A stretch of DNA of 36,284 nucleotides from CAZYVA01 sp964650695 (GTDB lineage: Bacteria > Bacillota > Clostridia > Lachnospirales > Lachnospiraceae), in contig CAZYVA010000010.1 of the NCBI GenBank assembly GCA_964650695.1, positions 1 through 36,284 on the forward strand. The letters are read 5' to 3'. The notes beneath the pieces are model-generated. The model made no database searches and was not told the origin of the DNA. It saw only the letters and a list, made by a program, of their open reading frames with translations. This document shows positions 31,728-36,284 of this stretch, in pieces (positions within the stretch are counted from its first letter, which is position 1; each line of letters begins with the position of its first letter). The position numbers and the translations under genes were made by a program.

Positions 31728-32678
31728 TTATTTTCCCGCCACAACCGAAACCCACTCTCCCTGATGGTTGATTTCCAGGACCGTAAGGCCCGCGTCCCTT
31801 ACCGCCTCCGCAACCGCCTCTTCTTTCCCATCCAGGATGCCGCTTGTAATATAGACCGCCCCCGGCTTCATATGGCGGAAGGCCACAGGTGTCAATGGGA
31901 TAAGCACCTGCGCCAGGATATTGGCCAGCACGATGTCATATTTCCCATATCCTACCTGGCGGCGCACATTTTCATCATCAATGAGGTTCCCAAGCAGGAC
32001 TTCATACTGCCCACGGGAAATCCCGTTCGCGCGCATGTTTTCATGGGTCGCCGTGGCCGCGCAAGGATCCAGATCCGTACCCACCACATATCCTGCCCCG
32101 GATTTCAGGGCCAGCATACCAAGGATTCCGCTCCCGCATCCCACATCCAGCACACGCGCATCCTTTCTCATATATTTCCTCAACGCGCGGATGCATAGCT
32201 GTGTCGTCTCATGCGTGCCTGTACCAAACGCCGTACCCGGATCGATATGGATAACCAGCCTGTGCGCGTCCTTTTCCTGTACCTTTTCCCAGGAAGGGAT
32301 GACCAGAATATCATCGATATAAAACTGGTGGAAATACTGCTTCCAATTATCCACCCAGTCTACGTCTTCTGTCTCAGACTGCTCGACCGTGCATTCCCCG
32401 ACGTCCAGGAAATCCCTCATCTTTTCCAGTTCCTTTTGCACCTGCAGCAGAATCCGGGCGTAGTCCTCTTTCGGATCTAGATAAAACGTCACATACGCCT
32501 TCCCGTCATCCTCCGGCACGTCCGGCGGGATATCCACAAACATCCGCTCCTTTTCATCTTCCCTCAAAGGGACCTTGTCTTCAATCTGTACTCCCTCAAT
32601 GCCTAGATCCGCCAGCATACTGCTGACGATATCTTCTGCCTCCGCCGTTGTCGCCAGACGGAACTTCCGCCATTTCAT
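31728..32678 (-). CDS. prmA: PrmA, ribosomal protein L11 methyltransferase
   Basis: 316 residues. An N-terminal substrate-recognition domain (MKWRKFRLATTAEAEDIVSS) leads to a class I SAM domain with HIDPGTAFGTGTHETTQLC, VLDVGCGSGILGMLAL, TDLDPCA and VLANILAQVLIPL, all typical of PrmA. It trimethylates lysines and the N-terminus of L11. The ATG at 32678 has GGGAGGG about 6 nt upstream. First gene of prmA-rsmE-nifS-thiI. Confidence 0.96.
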   Translation of the reverse strand: MKWRKFRLATTAEAEDIVSSMLADLGIEGVQIEDKVPLREDEKERMFVDIPPDVPEDDGKAYVTFYLDPKEDYARILLQVQKELEKMRDFLDVGECTVEQSETEDVDWVDNWKQYFHQFYIDDILVIPSWEKVQEKDAHRLVIHIDPGTAFGTGTHETTQLCIRALRKYMRKDARVLDVGCGSGILGMLALKSGAGYVVGTDLDPCAATATHENMRANGISRGQYEVLLGNLIDDENVRRQVGYGKYDIVLANILAQVLIPLTPVAFRHMKPGAVYITSGILDGKEEAVAEAVRDAGLTVLEINHQGEWVSVVAGK

Positions 32679-32726
32679 GCCATCCCTCCCTCAAACATAA
32701 GCCATATGCCACAGCCGTATCGCCTG

Positions 32727-32763
32727 AAAACCCCGGGATGCCATACCGTACATACCGGGGTTT
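32727..32763 (-). terminator. Terminator after the cohesin-domain gene
   Basis: AAACCCCGG / CCGGGGTTT 9-bp stem around an 18-base loop, followed by TTTT in the minus direction, 35 nt past the stop codon of the cohesin-domain gene. Confidence 0.65.
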
Positions 32764-32798
32764 CAACGCTTTTTGAAGTAACTGCGGACCGCAGCTTT

Positions 32799-34439
32799 TT
32801 AATCCAGATCAACAAAGTCAACCGGGAACGCCTCTTCTTTTTTAGACGGCTCTTTCTTCTCATTGAGCAAATCATCCAGGTCATCGATCGTCAGTTCCCC
32901 GGTATGGCTCTTCCCGCCATACACGACCTTGTCGTCTTCCTCGACCCCATCCAGGCTCAATCCGGAAGTCTCAAAATCCATCTCCTCCGTCGGGGACACG
33001 TCCTCGGTCTTGAATCCAAAATCTGCCGTAGAGAAATCCAGCTCCTCCGCCTCAAAATCAATATCATCGGTCGCAAATCCCATTTCATCGGTCGCAAAAT
33101 CCGCCTCGTCCGCCGCAAAATCCATCTCATCGGTCAAATCCATTTCATCGGTGTCAAAATCATCATCGTCATAGCCATCATCGTCATAGCCGTCGTCATC
33201 ATCGTCATAGCCACCCTTGCCTTTTCTGCGTCCTACGGGGGCGTTGTCCTTTTTCTGCTTCTTCTCTTTCTTGGTCTGCGGGAGCTCCTCCATATCATTC
33301 AGGCCATACTCCTCGTAGATCTCATCCAGCTCTACATTCCGGTTATGGAGCTTCACAACCAGGACAATAAATATGATCAGGAGCAGCAATGCCCCCAAAC
33401 CGCCAAACAGCACAATCTTCTGGATATTATCCGATAAGAATTTCTGGATTTTCCCAAGCAAAGTAGAAGTATCAGCCGCCGATCCATCCCCGCTGCCCTC
33501 CGGCGTATACCTCTGGTAGGTATTTTCCGCCGGGTCATAGCGGTAATAGCCTTCTTCGCCATTATTATTGATTGCATACAATACATAAAAACCGCTGTCA
33601 TTTTCACTCTGCCAGACCGGGAATTCATATTCCCCCAGCGTCAGGGTAGCTTCTGTATAATCTTCCGGGAGGGCGGCCTGGGAAGAGCTGCTGCTCATCA
33701 GCACAATGGATGACATGTCCGAAATCGCGATCTCCGCATAGGGAGAAAACGTAGCGTCCTCTTCATTAAAAACAAAAAACGAGGCGGTACCGTCCTCCCC
33801 TATCAGGTATCCGAGCGTGACCCCGCTGGAAGCGTTCACCACCATCTGCCGGTCCTGGCCGTCCAGGTTTACGGTCGTCCTCTCATATCCGCCTGGGATA
33901 TCCCCGTCCGTAAATTTGTCCGTCAGGGTATAGGAAACGCCATTGACCTCTACCTGCATATCTTCAGCCGCGGCCGCCGTACTGCTCTCCTCGATCTTGG
34001 ACGGGTCCCCTTCCCCAATCGTGATCGCGGAACTTCCCTGATCCATCGTCAGCGCCGCGCCATTGGCATCCGCAATTGTCGCGCCGGAAATCGTGACCTG
34101 TGTGCTTCCTTCCTGAAGGGCCTGGAATTTGACCATGAAGATCTGCTCCGCCGAGCCGCCGTCCGCGCTTAATGTCAGCGCGCCGTCCGCATCCTGTGTT
34201 ACACCGTCCCCAGAAACAAACCGCAGGAAAGCGCTGTCATAGCTGAGCTGGATCTCGATGCTGCCCATATTTGCGCCGGAGGAACGAGCCGCGCACTTTA
34301 CATCAAATTCATCCCCGACCTTTGTCTCCGGGTCCGAAAATGAAATCCTGCCATCCGATGCAAAAGCAACCATGGAAAAACATGGCGCCAGCAGGAAAAG
34401 GCTCACGATCACCGCGCTGATTTTTCTCATCATTTTCAT
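32799..34439 (-). CDS. Cohesin-domain membrane protein with acidic repeated cytoplasmic tail
   Basis: 546 residues. Signal peptide 1-27 (cleavage near AFA/SDG), then a beta-rich domain about 28-143 that fits the cohesin fold (GRISFSDPETKVGDEFDVKC, GSIEIQLSYDSAFLRFVSG, EQIFMVKFQALQEGSTQVTI), a second beta-rich extracellular region about 160-310, one membrane helix at 342-363, and a cytoplasmic tail. The tail has a Lys-rich stretch (389-408), a poly-Asp/Gly stretch (411-429), then heptad-like repeats (428-477) such as TDEMDLTDEMDFAADEADF and FATDEMGFATDDIDF. No dockerin is seen nearby. It lies 82 nt after an LCP gene on the same strand, with its own -35/-10. I do not know its function; a role in envelope assembly is only inferred. 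Confidence 0.8.
   Translation of the reverse strand: MKMMRKISAVIVSLFLLAPCFSMVAFASDGRISFSDPETKVGDEFDVKCAARSSGANMGSIEIQLSYDSAFLRFVSGDGVTQDADGALTLSADGGSAEQIFMVKFQALQEGSTQVTISGATIADANGAALTMDQGSSAITIGEGDPSKIEESSTAAAAEDMQVEVNGVSYTLTDKFTDGDIPGGYERTTVNLDGQDRQMVVNASSGVTLGYLIGEDGTASFFVFNEEDATFSPYAEIAISDMSSIVLMSSSSSQAALPEDYTEATLTLGEYEFPVWQSENDSGFYVLYAINNNGEEGYYRYDPAENTYQRYTPEGSGDGSAADTSTLLGKIQKFLSDNIQKIVLFGGLGALLLLIIFIVLVVKLHNRNVELDEIYEEYGLNDMEELPQTKKEKKQKKDNAPVGRRKGKGGYDDDDDGYDDDGYDDDDFDTDEMDLTDEMDFAADEADFATDEMGFATDDIDFEAEELDFSTADFGFKTEDVSPTEEMDFETSGLSLDGVEEDDKVVYGGKSHTGELTIDDLDDLLNEKKEPSKKEEAFPVDFVDLD
33003..33225. repeat. In-gene repeats coding the acidic tail
   Basis: Degenerate 21-bp units (TCATCGGTCGCAAAATCC-like, about seven copies over 33003-33150) and 15-bp CATCATCGTCATAGC-like units (33166-33225) encode the DEMDFAT and DDDGY repeats. 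Imperfect copies suggest past slippage; the repeats are in frame, so length may vary between strains. Confidence 0.6.
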
Positions 34440-34474
34440 CTCTGTAACCTCTTTCTCTTTGGGCTCTGTTTATT

Positions 34475-34503
34475 ATTTTACCATACGCAGGCACATTTAG
34501 CAA
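34475..34503 (-). promoter_or_regulatory. Promoter of the cohesin-domain gene
   Basis: Minus strand TTGCTA (34498-34503), 17 nt, TAAAAT (34475-34480) in the gap after the LCP gene, so this gene can be expressed apart from it. Confidence 0.55.
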
Positions 34504-34521
34504 AACTCTTTTCTTTCTCTT

Positions 34522-35754
34522 TCACTCTTCCCCTTGCGCCTCTCCGGGATCTTCCTCCTGCCCTGCCTCTTGGCTTCCTTCCCCGGAATCCGTTTCCTCG
34601 CCGATAGGGTTCCCATTTTCGTCCACGATGGTCGGGGTATTGTCCATATCCTTCCCGATCTCACTTTCCATCCCCTCCGGCCTGTAGACCCCGGTCAGGT
34701 AGGCAATATCATCCGAAATGGCTTCTACCGTGGAAGACGCCGTCCACCCCGTTCCTCCTGGATACAGGAACGTATGCAGTTCCTCCACGTTCTCCTTCAG
34801 TTCCTGCGGCACTACGACGTCCCCGGCGTCCGGGTACGTGATCCCATCCATCTTTTCAAATGGGAACCCCTTGCTTGCCTCTAGCTGGTACTTCGAGGCG
34901 ACAGAGCCAAGCGCCAGCATCTCGTCCAAGCCAAGGCTGGTGGAGATCTGTGGGAATACGGTATTCAAAATCTCATTCAATTCAACAATGTCGGCCGTCT
35001 TTACTTTCTCAAACAGCAGCTTGATGACAACCCTCTGCCGTTCCGTGCGTTTGTAATCCCCTCCGTCCAGTTTCCGGAGCCTGGCATATGTGACTGCCTG
35101 CGGCCCGTCCAACAGATAAGTGCCGCCCCCGTTAAGCTTATGCGCTTCCTTCCCGGCCGCTTTCGCCGTCTCGTCCACATATTTGTTCAGCATCTCCGCC
35201 TCTGCGTCCGTCACGTTCAGCTCAATGCCGCCCAGCAGATCCACGACGTCCGACATCGCCTTGAAATCTACCGTCACATAATCCTGGATATCCAAATCCA
35301 GGTTTTTATTCAGCATATTGATCGCTTCACCCGGACCGCCGACAAAATAGGCATTGTTCGCCTTGCGGTAAGTGCCGTCCGCCTGCTGAAGCAAGGTATC
35401 CCGGTAGAGCGATGCCATCCGGATCTGCCGGCTCTCATTGTCAATCGACACGATGATGATCGTATCCGCATGGGTTCCTTCTTCCAGCGCGCCTTCCCTG
35501 GAATCCCCGCCAAACAGCGCGATCGATGTATAACCCTCCTGTGGGATCAATCCTTCGTTGACCTCGATTTCATCCTCCTGGAAATTGACGATCTGGAATT
35601 TATTGTATTTTGCCATCACAAAAGCCGCTCCAGCCAGACAGAAGAGGATGAAAAGCTCAAGACCAATAATGACGCGCCTCCATTTCTTTCTCCTTCTGCG
35701 CTTTTTTCTTGCTTTCGCGGCGCGGACCGCAGCCAGCTCTTCTTTTCTTGCCAT
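34522..35754 (-). CDS. LytR-CpsA-Psr (LCP) family cell-wall glycopolymer transferase
   Basis: Transfers anionic or capsular polymers from lipid carrier to peptidoglycan outside the membrane. 410 residues: a strongly basic N-terminus (RKKRRRRKKWRR), membrane helix about 28-48, then the LCP domain with Asp84/Arg86 (IALFGGDSREG), Asp97 (THADTIIIVSID), Arg118/Asp119 (MASLYRDTLL), and YARLRKLDGGDYKRTERQR. The C-terminal ~50 residues are acidic, low-complexity and likely disordered. AGGGGG lies 7 nt before the ATG. It is followed by a cohesin-domain membrane protein, with which it may work. Confidence 0.93.
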   Translation of the reverse strand: MARKEELAAVRAAKARKKRRRRKKWRRVIIGLELFILFCLAGAAFVMAKYNKFQIVNFQEDEIEVNEGLIPQEGYTSIALFGGDSREGALEEGTHADTIIIVSIDNESRQIRMASLYRDTLLQQADGTYRKANNAYFVGGPGEAINMLNKNLDLDIQDYVTVDFKAMSDVVDLLGGIELNVTDAEAEMLNKYVDETAKAAGKEAHKLNGGGTYLLDGPQAVTYARLRKLDGGDYKRTERQRVVIKLLFEKVKTADIVELNEILNTVFPQISTSLGLDEMLALGSVASKYQLEASKGFPFEKMDGITYPDAGDVVVPQELKENVEELHTFLYPGGTGWTASSTVEAISDDIAYLTGVYRPEGMESEIGKDMDNTPTIVDENGNPIGEETDSGEGSQEAGQEEDPGEAQGEE

Positions 35755-35815
35755 CCAAAGCCCCCTAAAGAAACCTGGTTCCTGAACTCCCCGATGTTTT
35801 CATATATACCGTAGT

Positions 35816-35844
35816 ATCTTACTATATTCCGCAAAAAAGTGCAA
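35816..35844 (-). promoter_or_regulatory. Sigma-A promoter of the LCP gene
   Basis: Minus strand TTGCAC (35839-35844), 17 nt, TAAGAT (35816-35821), giving a leader of about 55 nt. The stretch between here and 35983 holds no gene that I can support. Confidence 0.6.
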
Positions 35845-35978
35845 CTAAATTATGAAACGAATCGCTGCCATGGGCGGATCTCTGGGCCGTGGATGGCGGC
35901 ATAAGCAGCATAACAAAGCAACACAACAACCTGTGATTATCCGATATATCTTGACGGAAGCCAAAAGCGCACTATAGT

Positions 35979-36007
35979 AAAAGTAGATGGCTATAACAGC
36001 CACCTAC
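35979..36007 (-). terminator. Terminator-like hairpin at the right edge
   Basis: GTAGaTGGCT-ATAAC-AGCCAcCTAC (35983-36007): a nine-pair stem with one mismatch and a five-base loop. On the minus strand it is followed by TTTTACTATAG. It begins one base past the stop of the open frame ending at 36009. Confidence 0.55.
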
Positions 36008-36008
36008 C

Positions 36009-36284
36009 TCATGAACTTATTATAGAAGATTTCAATCCAGTGTCTCCGCCATTATCGCCAAGCACTGCCTTACACCCAAATCTCTTCGTCCGTTGTTGTC
36101 GAGAAACTGGCTGGCGGCGTGACATTTGGCGCATTTTTTTTAAACCATCATATGACAAAGCAGAACTCACGTCCCATCCTGAACTTTTAAAGAAAAAATA
36201 CCCTCCGGCGGCGAATTTTGACATAACTTTCGGATTCTCTTTTAAATACCTCGTCTGCTCTGCCATGAGCGGAAAGACCATATC
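36009..36284 (-). CDS. Unidentified open frame entering from the right edge (3' end only)
   Basis: At least 90 codons, open to the window edge, ending GDTGLKSSIISS then TGA. Three in-frame ATGs near the edge (36281 and following) have no clear ribosome-binding site in view. The peptide is basic (KKMRQMSRRQPVSRQQRTKR at about 47-66) and I do not recognise it. A terminator-like hairpin right after the stop supports a real 3' end. The opposite strand is also open for ~120 codons here without a start. Options: the end of an unknown gene, or the edge of a mobile element. Not decidable from this window. Confidence 0.3.
   Translation of the reverse strand, partial: DMVFPLMAEQTRYLKENPKVMSKFAAGGYFFFKSSGWDVSSALSYDGLKKMRQMSRRQPVSRQQRTKRFGCKAVLGDNGGDTGLKSSIISS

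Noticed and set aside
34350..34385. A lipoprotein signal (LAPC) in the cohesin-domain protein
   Set aside because: The residue before Cys20 is proline, which does not fit a lipobox. A normal signal-peptidase site (AFA) follows at 25-27, and the protein has a separate membrane helix.

Overview
The window looks like chromosome of an anaerobic, spore-forming Clostridia, most likely Lachnospiraceae. The signs are CodY, SigK, RNase J, the ireB-ruvX-DUF1292 block, an HrcA/CIRCE-type groESL promoter, Shine-Dalgarno sites close to AGGAGG, a ThiI without a rhodanese domain, and a selenocysteine-dependent Stickland-type reductase. Nearly all genes are on the minus strand. The exceptions are a TetR-family regulator and a small HPr-like gene. 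No tRNA, rRNA, CRISPR array or complete insertion sequence was seen.

Left part (1-6660): the N-terminal part of glycyl-tRNA synthetase, running off the edge; a TDT-family membrane transporter with a cysteine-rich C_GCAxxG-type protein; elongation factor P; then guaB, a membrane-anchored amidase and a YqeG-type HAD phosphatase in one run, preceded by a small two-helix membrane protein.

The most distinctive locus is 6784-12617: a reductase operon of the glycine/sarcosine/betaine type, in transcription order grdI-like, grdH-like, BCCT transporter, grdA. Both grdH and grdA contain an in-frame UGA that must be read as selenocysteine (Sec350 and Sec44), so naive gene calling splits each in two. 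A divergent TetR-family regulator lies upstream. Two copies of a self-complementary site, TAAGCGCGCTTA, whose 16-bp extended forms are exact reverse complements, bracket a good promoter for the operon. The BCCT carrier, and a GrdE/G/I-type subunit lacking the Asn-Cys self-cleavage site, point to betaine: uptake, then reduction to trimethylamine plus an acetyl group. Protein C (GrdC/GrdD), thioredoxin and the selenocysteine machinery are not in the window.

Middle part (12689-21766): groES-groEL behind a CIRCE element; codY with a CodY-like box in its own promoter and a small unknown gene after it; comM-dprA-topA (competence/DNA processing and topoisomerase I); and sigK with no pro-sequence and a sigma-E/sigma-K-like -10 element.

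Right part (21835-36284): a tRNA-modification-rich stretch (trhP-trmR for mo5U34, mtaB for ms2t6A37, nifS-thiI for s4U) interleaved with RNase J, ireB-ruvX-DUF1292, and prmA-rsmE. A structured intergenic element precedes mtaB. Next come an LCP-family cell-wall enzyme and a cohesin-domain membrane protein with a highly acidic repeated cytoplasmic tail. The last ~280 bases hold an unidentified open frame that ends at a terminator-like hairpin.
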